Shown here: positions 48,231 to 61,525 of the stretch, in pieces | How the letters are laid out: each line of letters starts with the position of its first letter | How positions within the stretch are numbered: the first letter of the stretch is position 1 | Source: Luscinia megarhynchos | Taxonomy: Eukaryota > Chordata > Aves > Passeriformes > Turdidae | Assembly: GCA_034336665.1 (NCBI GenBank) | Contig: CM067568.1 | Span: 44,744,770-44,808,769 of the forward strand | Length of the DNA stretch: 64,000 bases | Direction of reading: 5' to 3' | Notes under the pieces: generated by a model | Database searches by the model: none | What the model was told of the DNA's origin: nothing | The model's input: only the letters and a program-made list of their open reading frames with translations | Made by a program: the position numbers and the translations under genes

Positions 48231-51200
48231 AAACCCACCCACTTAACCCCCATCCCAAACCAGAACTCCTCTCAGACTTCCCAGAAATCAGAACAAATTA
48301 TCCCAGTCCTTCACTGCGGATATTCCCCTGCTTTCTAACTGGAAACAAAATCTTGAAGCCACCAGTTCTGGCTTTCACCTATTTAGCAGCAGATGTACAG
48401 ACAACATTTATCTGCAGAACAGTATTAAATCTCTTGCTTTATGGTTGGAGATGGGCCTGACCAACACATCAGCTCTGCAGAAACACAGAGAGGTAAGTGA
48501 TATATGGTTCACACCTTAAGACTTGCCATGTTACCTTAAAAGCTAAGCAGAATCCCTTTCTTGTATATTCTCTCTATAAATTTTTAAAAATATAAAATAT
48601 GAGAGGGATTTTCGAACTTGAATCAATTAGAAAATAAAATATAATAATTTGTGTAAATAACAAGAAGTGTCAGTAGGAAAATGTCCATTCAACAAAATAT
48701 AATAAAAACAGTACGTTCCAAAGGAATTACAGAAATCTAAGGCAATCTATTTGTTCTTAGTACATTTTAGAATGCTGCAGTACTTAACAGAGGTGTTTAA
48801 GACAAGTGTTGGCATCTGCAGGAGAAAGCAGGGTCATTCCTGCTATTGCATCTCTTTCACATGAAAGAACAATAAATGTATGACACTTGCTCCTAACATA
48901 GTTATACAAGTCTCTAATGCAGACTTCTTCATTTTGCAGCTTGGAACAAATGTGGCTTATTACTTTATTCCATGTTTGGTTTGCTGAGAATTTTGGGGTT
49001 CCTTTGAGGTTGATTGTTTTTCCCTGTCAAATCACTGATCTCCCCTAGGTGTGTTAAGGCTTTTACTTTCTCTCTGGTTAGGATGTGTATGTTGTAAACT
49101 CTCCAGGCAAACCTTACTTTTCTTTTAGCCAGTCCTACATTGTAGGGGTTGATTTAGTAACTCAAAACACTCCAAGAGAGAACTCTAATGAGAAATGGCA
49201 CAGGCAGAAAGTGAAGAGAATCTCTGAAGAAACAGAGAGACTTTTTGGTGCCATCACCACAACCAATGAAACCAGTGTTTCATGTCTCCAGCCCACTGAT
49301 ATTTATACCAGTCACTTTGAATAATCAACAGTACTCAAAGATCTGTGGAGTTCAGATGCTCTCTGCTCAAGGAAAGGTCAACAGCCCTTCACAGTGCCCA
49401 GGCAGAGCTGGAAGTAAAAGGGATTTTGCAATTCCCAGAGCCTCCAGCTGGCTCTCCAAAGGGGCTTTATAAAAGAGCAATGCTGTAACACTGTGTGCTG
49501 GACAGGAGGTACTGCTGTCACTACAGACGGGTTCTACACAAACTCCACATCCTAACACAACAAAACTCTAGAGGAATTCATCAAAATGGGGAGGAAAGTG
49601 CTTCCAACTTTTTCCACAGGTTATTTTCAAGATCTTGCCAATTCTTTCCTTACTCAACCTAGTGTCACAAAGTCTCCCTCTCATTGGGCAATGATTTTAC
49701 ATGTCTTTCCTCCCTCAGTCATTCCCTTTACACTTCATTTTACATTGCCCCACATACAAAACTGCTATTCTTTGCTTATTTCACCCAAACATCTCTCCAA
49801 GGACTGTTTTTACAATGCTCAGTCAAACAGGGCCCATTTGTTCATTAGAAAAAATGTAAGCATCTTTTAAAAGGAAAACATTCAAATGAATTTGGATTTT
49901 CAAATGGAGCATTACAGTCTTCAAATAAAATTTCCAGTTAGAAAATGCACTATCATTTATTAATAAAATATAATGACTCAGAACCTGAACATCATCATGT
50001 AATAAGCAACTGTAAAAAGCCATAATTGCTTAAATAAGCATGTTGTGTAATCTTCACTGCAAAGATATCTTTTTTTCTGCAGACAGGCTTCCTCTCTTTG
50101 CAAATTAATCTGTCATAATGATTAACCAAACAGTCAATGCAAAACACATATCTAGACAAATAAACATAGGACTAAGATCCTGTAAATATCTAATTTTTCA
50201 TTTGGAAAAACAGCTATTTAAAAAAAATTATTAACACCAGACATTTAGAGCAGTCTAGTAAGGTTACTTTTTTATTTGCTCCTAGGTAAATGAGAATCTA
50301 ACATTAGATTTTTTTCCGTGGAACTACCTTTGAAAAAATTACAGTCATTATTATTGCTCATCATATGTCTCATCAAACCAGAGCTTTATCATAAAGTGCT
50401 ACACTATATTTGGATTAACTGAAAAAAAAAGGGTAGAAAGGTAACACTACAAAGATCACTGTGATTTCTTCAGTGTAACTAAAAATTTTGTCTCAAGAGA
50501 GCTGGAGGTTTCCTAAGGTTTAACTGTCTGACTACTTCTCCACTGTGCCTGAAAATAAACAGTTCTCAGTCTCAACAGAAGCACCACTTGAGATTTTTAC
50601 TTTTAGTCACTTGATATCAAGAGGAATATCTTCATTTTCTCTGAGAAAAATATAGACTAGAAGTGGGAGATGTTCTCAAAAACAATGTAATTTATTTAAA
50701 AGTGAAAAAAAAGGGGAACTGTGACCATGAGTCCATTTGCACTCTTGCCTTTTTCAGGGAGGGTGCTGAATTCTCTCTGCAGAGAAGGAACCTGGGAAAA
50801 GGGAGAAATGGACAGAACAAGAGCAAGAAATGTGGCTGACTTAACTCACAAAAAAGTACCAGAGAGTCTCACCATGTTTAAGAAATGCAGTCTGTTGACC
50901 AGCAAAAGTCTCAGCTATGGAGATTTGAGTAGTACCCAGATATGCTATCCCATATTAATTTATTCCTGGTGAGTCTGTTGCATGACTTGTTTGCTAAAAA
51001 GTTTTTGTATTTGTATGACAAAAATCTTATGTAGCTAAAAAATAGCCCTCAGAGCTAAAAGCTTGCCTTGCAAAAACAAGCAGCTATAAGAAAATATTAT
51101 AAGCATAGGAAAATTAAAAATGGACTGATTTTGCTTTTAATGATAAGAGCAGGGAGACAGAGTGGCCCATTTTGCTGATGACCTGCTGAAGCCCAAAAGC

Positions 51201-51349
51201 TATCAGCTGGTAATGTATAGGCAGACAGAGCTATTCAGATGTGGAAAACAACAATTTTTAAAAGCTACAAAAGATTTAAAGAACTCACTACATCCAACCT
51301 CACAGTAATTTTCCCAGTTCACTATCTTACTGATTTAAGTGAGTCCCAG

Positions 51350-51466
51350 CCTAAGAGATACAACTTTAAGCTGTGTTATCAAAGGACATGCTAGAAACAT
51401 CCCCATCCTAAGAGATAATCAACTTTAAGCTGTGATATCAGAAGGACATGCTAGAAACATCCCCAT
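51350..51466. repeat. tandem duplication, 57- and 60-bp units
   Basis: Unit 1 (51350-51406) and unit 2 (51407-51466) both start cctaagagata and end ctagaaacatccccat. They differ by small insertions and one substitution (tgttatc against tgatatc). The units abut exactly. It is a recent local duplication or a two-unit minisatellite in the TTC7B intron. Confidence 0.93.
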
Positions 51467-52056
51467 CTTATCTAAAAACTTAAACATCAGGGATTATGAC
51501 CATAAATAGCTACAAAATTCAGAGTGCAATGTATGCATTGCAAATCCATATGCAGTGTAATTTTAGCATCACAAACTGCCCCTTGTTACATGCTGCTTTT
51601 TCAGCCTATTTTGCAAGTGTTAAGGTGGCTCCTATTTTTAAACAGATCTATCAAACTTGAAGCTTTACCAGAGACTTGACAGCACTATGCTATAATAATG
51701 AAACAGAAGTGTTAGTGAGGCAAAAACGAGAATTTGCCATGATACATGGAAAAATAAGTAAAATTCTACAGCTGATACTTTCCAACCTCCGTGATAAAAA
51801 TACTTGTTTTAAATGTAGTCTATAATCAATATTTTACACTTACATAGGATGAAACAGAACATTATTTATATACTGTGCTCTCCTATTTTAGCTGATGGCT
51901 TTGTGCTGAAACATGTCCATCTAGTCAAAGTATGACTTTGCATCAGAAATCATTTATAAATTCCTTTCAAAGGCACATGCATGTTGAGTCATTGTGCATA
52001 ACTATTTCTGCAAGTACAAAAAGATTGTGACATAGCACATCAGTTAGAAATAAGCC

Positions 52057-52082
52057 ATGATGAATAAAAATGATGAATAAAC
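52057..52082. repeat. two tandem copies of a 13-nt unit
   Basis: The unit atgatgaataaa plus one base occurs at 52057-52069 and 52070-52082. It is a minor AT-rich duplication. Confidence 0.75.
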
Positions 52083-52265
52083 ATAGTTCTGTATCTGCAG
52101 ACACAGGTTGCACTTTAATGCAGGGATTTTGAAGGGTAGTCACATTATAAGGTTTAAAACCAACTGGATTGACCACACCACACTTTACAAGCAAAGGTGA
52201 TAAGAAATACATTTTTTTAAATTGGAAAATTAACTGCAACATGTACATAATTTGTTTTCCAAAAC

Positions 52266-52306
52266 AAATAAAATAAGTGGCAGAATAAAAGCCACTTATC
52301 TTATTT
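52266..52306. repeat. 16-bp inverted repeat forming a hairpin
   Basis: The left arm aaataaaataagtggc (52266-52281) and the right arm gccacttatcttattt (52291-52306) pair at 15 of 16 positions around a 9-nt loop. It is by far the strongest simple hairpin I noticed in the window. It is too short for a canonical microRNA precursor. It may be a palindromic mutation product or the remains of a small inverted-repeat element. Confidence 0.85.
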
Positions 52307-52479
52307 CCTCTAACAAGGCAATTCTTTTGAAAAATAAAAAGCGTATTTCTTTGAATATGGGCTAAATAAAACTTCCTAACAGCTCAGTATGGATTTTCTT
52401 TTTTAAATGAGAACAACCAGCTAATAATACTACATTTGATCACTCCCTAAACCAAACACAGCAGCTGATGAACAAATAC

Positions 52480-52700
52480 AGACCTGTGCCCTGAGCCCAC
52501 CGCTCTGCTCAGAGCCTATCCCAGATCGTTGCCTGTGCCACATCCCTCCTGCCTCGCCCCCTCGCCAAGCCCACCCTCCCTGAGCTCTGTGGCCCCACTG
52601 GAGCCCCAGGTTGTTATTTCTCTGCCCTTCCCCCGTGCTAACATACCCCCTAAGGTATCCCATTGCTTCCCCTGCTGCAAAACACTTGTTGCTAGGAGAA
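52480..52700. other. GC-rich island in the TTC7B intron
   Basis: About 220 bases rich in C and G (many CCC and CCTCC words, and CpGs at about 52500, 52527, 52556, 52562 and 52633) sit abruptly in AT-rich intron. The frames across it, including a 95-codon minus-strand one, have no family wording. It could be a decayed repeat, an intronic regulatory island or an unrecognised exon. Confidence 0.35.
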
Positions 52701-53057
52701 AACCTACTGCTTGGCAACAGATTTTTAAAACAACTACTTAGGCTTTGTTACTCACTGAACTTCACATCACCAGCATGAAATAACGAATCTGTGCGGGCAG
52801 GAGAGCATCTGTGTACTTATAATACCCTTGGAAATGACTGACCCTTCCCAAAAAGATGTGCTTGCCATTTAGATCCTTACTGCTCACAGCCCAGAAGGCA
52901 GAAAGGTTCAAAATTTGAAGGTTGTTTTTAAAAACTGCTGACTGTAGCCTTCCACTGAGATGGAAGCCCTTGGGGGACTTCTTTTCCTGTTAAGACAACA
53001 TACTCTTGCAATAATCTTCTGTAATTTTGATTTACACCTTATGTGAACATCCACAAG

Positions 53058-53089
53058 ATTTTAAAAATATTTTAAAATTTTTTAAAATG
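53058..53089. repeat. AT-only stretch of TTTTAAAA-like words
   Basis: Three consecutive TTTTAAAA-type blocks. Low-complexity, easily melted DNA inside the intron. Confidence 0.7.
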
Positions 53090-55104
53090 TATCAGGCTAC
53101 ATTGAAAGAACTAATTTGACTATAGCAACCACACTGAAAACAATAAAACACCTTATGATAAAATGAAGCAGCTAGTGACTCCAGATCTTATGTAACTTTT
53201 TATCTCCATCTGAAAATTACACGAGGGTCTTATTTTGTATGCTGTGGCTTCCAACACAGAAACCCCACAATGGTTCTCCCTTCAGAAGTCAGATGGTTAC
53301 AGCTCTGGCAAATACTGCATCACCACTGGCATCAGGGAATAATTAAGTATAGCCTTAGTCCTCAGATTATGACCAGTCCTATACTTGGAATACTTGTCAA
53401 CTGGTGCAAATGTTTTACATTTTGTCCCAGGTGTGACACCATGACGTGAGGCTGAAGTGTATGTAGGGCTCTGGATCACCTCCCTCTGTCTGGAAGCTTG
53501 GCATCACTGCATCTTCCCTTCCCTCCCTCCCAGCACTGCAGCTATATCATTGTCTTCTCACTTTTCCCACAAATCAGAAATGAGGATTTCCCAGATGTAT
53601 AAAATACATGCATCTGTGATGAAAATGGGTGCAGGAGATCACAGCTTCTCCCAGTGCTGTTTATGAAATGGGCCCATAGTAATTTCTATAAATTGGTATG
53701 TTCTTGTGTTTTGTGATTCACACCCTCACCCCTTCCCCTACATAGACAGTTCATAGATATAAAAACATCACAGTGCCCTCCCTACAGACATCCTGCCACT
53801 TTATCAGTCTAATCTGTAGCTGCATTTCAACACTGCCTGGGTTCAAAGCAAGGCCAAGTTTACTACTGGATCACTGTGCTCCATATAGAGGCTCCAAAGC
53901 ACTGTTTGTTATGTTGCCATTATTTTTCCAGTATTGAGTCAAAGGGTCAGAAGTGCAGCAAACCCTATTTCTGTTATTCTAAACCTAGGAGTAACATAGA
54001 AGTTTCAATATCCAAAAGGAGGGGAAAAAAACCCAAATCCTCCAAAAATGATACAAGGTAAACAGAAAACCTCAGACCAAGTTTTTTGAACTGAGGAGCC
54101 TCAAAGTCAGCCCACTGAATCAATATTCAATTATTTGAGCAAAAGCTGAACTTTCCACAATAACAGAGGATACTAGGAATTCAGGGTCCTTACTCTACTG
54201 CCTAAAACTAGGTTCCAGTTTAGAACACCTGAAGGTTCCTGGTATTGAAAGATTGTGCTCCATGCAAAACTATTAAAATGTCAAGAAATTAATGTTTTTC
54301 TGTCCATCAATTACAGATAGAATTAAAGAATAAATAATCAGAAATACCAAGCAGTGACTTTTAAAGAAGCCGTTTTCATTAACGACAGTTCTATACAACC
54401 ACATTGAACATACTAGTTGTATGTGGCTTCTGGAAATAGTAATTAGAAAAACTGATCAAATGTTCTAATGAAGAAACCAATCTGAAGTCAGGGGAATAGT
54501 TTCTGTATCAAAGCAAAACCAGAGTTGCAGATCCAGTACTAGGATCTGTGAATAAAATTTATAATTAATAGAACTGTCAGAGTTCAAATTGAGCTTTGGA
54601 GATCTTTAGCAAAATTGCCACTGTATTGAAAGCCAGCACTTGTAGTCCATGCTTGTACACACTCAGGACTACAGAAACTAGCACTTACTTTTCTGAAGTC
54701 TGAAGTTTTGAGACCATGGAAAGGGAATCAGAAGTGAATTATATTCTTCTGAAGTACCTTTTTGCATTTATGCATGTGCATTTCTCTCAAATATTCTGAA
54801 AAATGCTGTATTAAATATTCAAAGTCAGAACTGCAGTATTAGATAAAAGATAACCAATCTTTTCATTACTAAAATAAAACAGAAACTCACTGATTAAAGC
54901 ACATTATTCACTTTTTTATTCCTTTTGCCCTTTGCCAAAGAGACTTCTGCATATAAATATATGTACATACATATCTTATAACTATGACTAATGTCACTGT
55001 TTCAAAAGTGTTATGACACCACAGCAGCACTTACTACATTGGCACTGCAGTAACCTCTAAGAAAAAGAGGTTATTTTTAATGCAGCATTAATAAATATAT
55101 ATTT

Positions 55105-55404
55105 TTATAGCATCCCCAGGAAACAGAGCACTTCCTCCCCCGCAAAGCAGATGTGAACTGCCATCTGCTGCTGGGGTTCAGCACTCTGCTCGGGAAGGGC
55201 CATCCTCATGGCAGTGTGCAAATCCTCCTGGCAGGAGAGGGAATGCACCCCCCTCTCCCCGCATTCTGAACGGCAAGGCAGAAGCTGTAGGTAGCTGTTA
55301 ACCTGCCAGTCTGCCAGGACAGCTGCCAGCAGATTCTTTAAGGGACAGCTATTTTCAGTGTGAAGGGAGGGCCCACACCCTCCCATCTGTGCACCATCAG
55401 GCAC
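55105..55404 (-). other. GC-rich island with a 99-codon open frame, function unknown
   Basis: This 300-base block is clearly richer in G+C than the AT-rich intron around it and keeps CpGs (about 55140, 55190, 55260 and 55271). On the minus strand it is open from 55404 to a stop at 55105-55107, giving a 99-residue product. The frame has mixed, protein-like composition, with stretches such as LAAVLADWQVNSYLQLLP and then a Cys- and Glu-containing half. I recognise no domain or family. No clear acceptor or initiation context was seen. Open frames of this size are common by chance in GC-rich DNA, so coding status is unproven. Confidence 0.2.
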
Positions 55405-58400
55405 AGGTCAGAAGAGCCAGAGCCTAACCATTGGCTAAGAAAGGGCCCCTAGTGCTTTCAGAAAAATAAAACAAACACTTCCCTATATACTGACTTACCC
55501 TGCACAAAATTGGAAGAAGCTGAACATACTGAAAACTACAGAAAAAAACTCCTGACAACTAAACAAAGAAGCCCAAACAGCAGTATTTTGGGGAAATATT
55601 ATTAAAGAGCTAAGAATAACATCAATGTACCTCAACAAATCAGTTTTTGCTAGTACTGATCTGATAGCAAACAGATTAATATAACTGAAGCATCAACTAA
55701 GTTTTATAATTAAATTCCATATAGGCCTATCACATTTTCTCGCTAATGTTTTTTTTTGTGGATTGTTAATTGTTAATTTTTTATCTAAAACTTGCAGAAG
55801 TAAGGAATTTTCCATTTAATCAACATCAGATCAGAAGATTCCTCTTAGGTCACTCATAGCACATAATATGTCACAACCTTATGTCAAGATTTCTTGCTCC
55901 ACAGTGTTTAGCCTGTAAGTGCTAAGAATCCTCTCCACATCATCTTCCCAAATTTTTTCCTAGCTAGTTTGTTTTCATTTCCTTCAGTGCCAATGCCACT
56001 TAGCCTTATTTGGATGATGCATACTCCTCTCACGTTTACAAGGATCATATACTATTATTAAAGTTTCTACTCCTCCCAGGAAACATTGCAGAGATTCCCA
56101 GTGCCACACTCCTGTGCAGTCACCTCAGCACTGACCAGGTGTAAGCCACAGGCCAGGTTTGCCACCATTACTCGGGATTACAAGAGAATCACAGCCCCAG
56201 CCTATGAGCAACCTATGTGAAACCTCTGCTTTAGTGCACACTGAGATGTCACTTGCTCCATTGACCAGCCTCAGCTAGATCCACTGGGCATGGCAGCCTC
56301 TGTTCTGGGTACATAAAGCAACCAGTGGAGCACAAACACCACCATTCCACAAGGGAAGGAGAATCTGTAGGCTTACAAAACTAAAGGTGAGACTACACTC
56401 TTGACCAGATGATGTCTCATGTGCCTGGCCAACTCATGCACAATGGAGATGCAGCTCTGATCAAGTACTGCCCCACCCCTTGGTTCTCTCCAGTAATTTC
56501 CATACTCAGTCTTGCTCTTGCATTTCTGAAAATTATTTTATTTCTTTCACTGAAGGGTTGCCTTTGTCATGCAACTCTTCACACTGAGTAGAGGTACGGT
56601 ATGAACCATTCTAAAATTTTCTGTCAACAAATCCAGTAACATTTAGTGAAGCTCATCAGCTAGCTGTTCCAGAATTCTGGTCCACTTCTCCATACTCTTC
56701 CAACAGCAAGTACTTGCCATCATTTCCATATTTTTACTTCCACTGCTAATTTGACCTTTGCCATCCATGATGCATGAATACCACATATTTGCCATGATGA
56801 ATATCACATTCCTGTTGAAGACTGAGGCAAAATATGACTTGCAGTTATGGAGTTTTTGTAAGTGATATCCATCACTACTCTGATTGACACTGCATGTTAA
56901 ATCATATCCTGTGGTTGGTTCATGGCTCTTGAAATACATTTTTCAAACTGTATAATAAATTACTGCAAAGGTTGGAATCTGCAGAGAAAATGTAATTCCA
57001 AATGCTGTTTCTCCCTCAGTCCTCTCCTTTGGTTTACTATTGTCAGCTGACAGGCAGCTGGAATAAACCAGAGCCCTGCTTCCCTGAGAGTAAGAGCCTT
57101 GTCCATTTGAGTCACTTTTCTAGTTCTCTGAAGCACAGTTGGCAGGAAGAACAAGAATGACAGAAAAGGCACTCCCCCACAAAGCTAGGATTTGATCAGA
57201 GTAAGCAAACTGGGAAGTTAATGCTCTCTGAGTAAAGAGCTGAAATGCAGAAGAGCAGCTTCCACTTTTCAAGGAAGGGATTTTCATGGCATAAGTACTA
57301 CAACAACAGCATGGGTTTGGTGGGGAAGGTGGGAATTCTGGAACTTAAGTGAGCTGCTGGGTTTGAGGTGAGATACAAACATTTCCTACCAGCTATTGTG
57401 TTAAATATCCATGGATTTAGCTTCACAAAAATACTCAGATATAAATCTTATATTAAATCAAATGCAATCTACATGGCAGAAAGACTCATATCACATCCCT
57501 AAATTTTTGAAGCTTAGGCATTGATTCTGCAGCAAATGAGGTGAGTTTGGATGGCCAAGATAAAGCTACTCATTTATTTTTCAGAGATCACCAGCTGTTC
57601 ATACTATCATATCACATTTTTAAAGAAAATTAAGTTTGATGTGTCAATTACTTTAATAGATCTGACAGCATTTCTTACTGTTTTATAATTTATATCAGAG
57701 CCAGTTATTTCTGGCAACTGTAACCTACCAACTTGTGGCTAGGCATTCAATTAATATGACAAAGCATTATCACAGACTGCATTTGTGTCATAGCATTTCA
57801 TAGCCCTCTGGTAAATGTTTGGGTCCATGACCTTCATAGTACCACCTGTTCCAATGTTAGTGTGGCTATCACTTTTTCAAATGGCCATAAATTAAAAATC
57901 AGACAGAATTCCAAAGCAGCTACTGTCAGGTGCCAGGACAAGCTGTAACAAGGACCATGGAAAAATGGTAATTGAAATGGCTTTGCAGCTGATAGAGGTT
58001 CACCTGCTCATCTTCTGAACATTTGTAAACACATGACAATATCTGCCTTAATTTATTACTTGCACTCATTTAGAAAAAAAAAGGTGCTTTGGTTTTTTTT
58101 TTTTAAATGAGAGGATGTACTTTTAAAACTGTGTCTTTATTTTAAACTACTTATTTTAAAGTAACAAAACCCACTTACCACCAGAAACATTTTAATTCCA
58201 AAGCCAGGGCAAAAGCCTTTCTTTTAGTAGGTCAGATCACTTCTGATAGATGGCAAGTATTCTTCCAAAATGCTACTTTTAACACCACCTTTGTCCACGA
58301 AGATTTTGAGTTTCGAAACCATTTATACTGCATATTGTACAGAAGAAATTTTGAATCCACATGACTTTTTTGTTATTTCTATAGCCCTTTACAGATAAGG

Positions 58401-61400
58401 TCTTTATATCACTCACAATTCATTATTTCATCTGAACATATGCTATGCAGGAATACAGCTAACTAAGCTAATGTAGCACAATACATCATGTTATGTTCTA
58501 GAATAATTTTAAACAGTCAACTTATAACAGCACTGACCGCAGTGAAGTCTGGTTTGGTTTTCTAATGACTGTGTCTTACATTGCTGCAGTAGAGAATTTA
58601 CAAATGCTCACTCTTGTGCATTTGCTGATACCTAATAAAAATCTGAAATCATGAAAAAGCCTTGGTAGTCTTTCCTCCTGCCTATATTTTTGTAATATTT
58701 GCACAAGCCTTTTTTTTACATCCTTCCCTCTTCTGTCCAGATGAATCAAAGGTATTAAAGAATGATTTTGTATGCCTGATTCCCTAAGGATATTTGCCTT
58801 AAGGAGTAAGTTCAATGTGTGAGATGTAAATACAGTATATAGTAATGGCTGAGGAAGATTGAACAAACTGAGTTGCAACAAATCATTTCACCAGCATCAC
58901 TGATTAAAGACTAATTAATTAGAACTCAAAAAAAAAATGGAACTTGCATGTTAATTTCAGATACATCCATAAAAGAAGCATTTGTAAATTCACTTACAAA
59001 GTTTAGTTCCTGGACTAACAGGAAAGCATTTTAAAACTTTGGAATTTTTCATCAAAATATTTAGAAAAAAAAAATAGAAAGAATCAAATGTCTGCATCCT
59101 AATGGGCCTATTAAAGCACACTATATTGCTCAAGTGGTTTTGGGTAGTGTCTTTCCTTGCAGGGCTTAGCTTTCAACAGTGTTAACAATGTTCATGCTTT
59201 CATATTTCTGCCAAGTAAGTGCTTTGCTAATGAATTGCTTTGCTTTGTTCATCTGAGCAGTACTAAAAGACTGAAGATTTCTTCCAGGTCAAATGCTTTA
59301 TGGATAGATACGTGGCTCTTGAATATGAGCACTCCATTTTAACTCAGTGTTTTTCTAGTATTTCTTTTCCTTCAATTCTATACAAGCTCTTACGAAAGAA
59401 AAGCTATTCCTAAAATCAACTTCAAATCTAATTTAAGGGCTATTTCTTGAAAGCCAGCTTCCTTGAAGCATCACACCAGCATCTACCACACCACAGGATT
59501 TCTCAGATTAGTGTGAAAAAGCCACATGTATAAACTACACATCAGAGATTATAACAAAGAAGCTGTAATGCAGAAAGTTTTCTCAAGTTCCCAAGACTCC
59601 GATAAGTGTGCCTTATTACAAAACTACATTCAGCCTCAACATCTGGACAGCAATATATACTTACAACCATTGTGACTCACTTCAAGGTATTAAGCAGCCC
59701 TCTTTTGTTTACCTCCCACTAATCACAGAACAGGAGCACAGAGTTATGGTTTGCCATTTCTTACTAAACTGATCTTCCCCAGAGGGTATTATCCCTCTTC
59801 AGGGAAAAGCTGGCCTGAGAAGCCTTACTCAAAACTGTATTTATTGCATATAATGGTGATTACATAAGCACACAAACAACATAACAGTGAAAGAAGATTT
59901 ATGACATTAGTTCTCCAAAACTGACTCTGGTTACAGACAAATAAACATTCCAGAGTTACATTTGTGCTCACCAATTCAAGCTAGGGACTATAATAGTCTT
60001 CAGTTTCCCCAAGGACATAAAACAAGACTTAATTCTTTTTTGTTCAAACCCAGGTATGATTCTCATTTGTAGGAAGATGCACCAAAGCATAGACCTGAGC
60101 AGAACACCTAAGAAAAACTAGCCACTCACTGTATAATAAAAGCAGCAATCATTTTTCCTTTAGATTTCTATATCCATGTACTTCATATTTACCTCTGGTT
60201 TGAAGTTAACTTTTCTTGAATTTTATCTTACTAGCAAGTAAAAATGTAAGATAAGAAACAAAGATTTATAGAAGTAGTTTATCACCTATAAAAGAATGTT
60301 ACTAAAAACCAGTGCAATGTTTAACTGAGCTCTCAAAACCAGAACAAAAAGTAATCACACAAACAACATACTGATACCTCAGGTACTTCTGAACCAGTCT
60401 GCTATCCAAACAGACATCTCCTGCACCAAGCACCTCAGCTGCAATGACTTGGGAAATAATATATTCATTGAGCAAATCCAAGGCAACAATGACAAATCTT
60501 CCATGAAGGAAGGGAAAGAGAGATGTAGGTAGGTGAAGTGATATATTATTTAAGAGTATATTGAAAATGAATGATACAAGGACTTCATTTTACAGGGCTG
60601 AGTGAATGGGTATCAAGGAGCTGCCACAGATCCCTTCACTTAAACTGCATGCAAAGGCAAGAACTATCAAATATATAATTTTCACTGATAAACGATAGAA
60701 CTGATTTAATAATCTACATTTTAATAGGAGGTCTACCAGTAACAGTACTAAATTTAAATATCATAAGGGAAAGTCCTCCTAAAGTCTGCCAATCATTTGC
60801 AAGTCAAAACCCACAAAAGACACTCCACAGGCTCCTTTCAGCAGACAGTGGGAATACTGATACTGCTGTCCTAACAAGATTGACATTGGAGATGCCTATG
60901 GGGAAAATTATTTCCTTCACAGTGCAAAGGCACTGGAAAGAATAATCACAGGAATTAAATGTGAGTCCCATGAATGTGATGCTCAGAATGAGAAATCAGG
61001 AAGCTTGCACTATATTTAAAGCCAGGTATGTCACAGCACCTACACTTCAGTTTCCCATTTCTTACAGGGAATACATGCTTCAGGGCCAAACATATTTGAA
61101 ACTTAATATGTTGAGCACTCAAAATTATTATGAAAAAAATACTATAACCTTTTAAAAATACCTAAATTTTTGATTTAGAAAAAGAGTAAAAAATATTTGA
61201 GTTATTGTCTTACTCTCTGACATACCAACTCTTAGTTGCCATAACACTTGCAGATGCTCAGCTTAGCCAGTTACTTTTTATTCTTCCAAACTTCCTCAGA
61301 TGCTTAAATATTCATGCCTAAAAATATAATAACTAGAATTAATAATATCTTTTTTCAAATGCCAGGAGTTGTTTTCAAAGTTATTGTTTTAACAAAACAT

Positions 61401-61443
61401 ACAGACTAGCCATGATTAACTGGTGAAACTAAAGAGCTCTTAC

Positions 61444-61525
61444 CTCTTGGCTCTCTATAAAGTCTAAAAGTCCACACATATTAGTATCAAAATTTAAAAG
61501 GTGCAGATCAACATTGTACTGCTGA
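61444..61525 (-). other. exon-like segment with good splice signals, unknown
   Basis: On the minus strand, a pyrimidine-rich acceptor (ctttcatcactttttcag, AG at 61527-61526) is followed by 82 nt and then the donor gtaaga (GT at 61443-61442) after CCAAGAG. After one leading base, the segment is open for 27 codons; it includes the run NVDLHLLNFDTNMCGLLDF and ends IESQE at a codon boundary. It is not part of TTC7B as I remember it, and 82 nt would shift a phase-0 frame. It may be a cryptic or alternative exon, or chance. Confidence 0.2.

Noticed and set aside
58173..58220. Exon-like segment on the minus strand with donor gtaagtg after ttctggtg
   Set aside because: The donor is good, but no pyrimidine-rich acceptor lies upstream and the open part is only about 14 codons. 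Several ACTTAC words are expected by chance in 18 kb.
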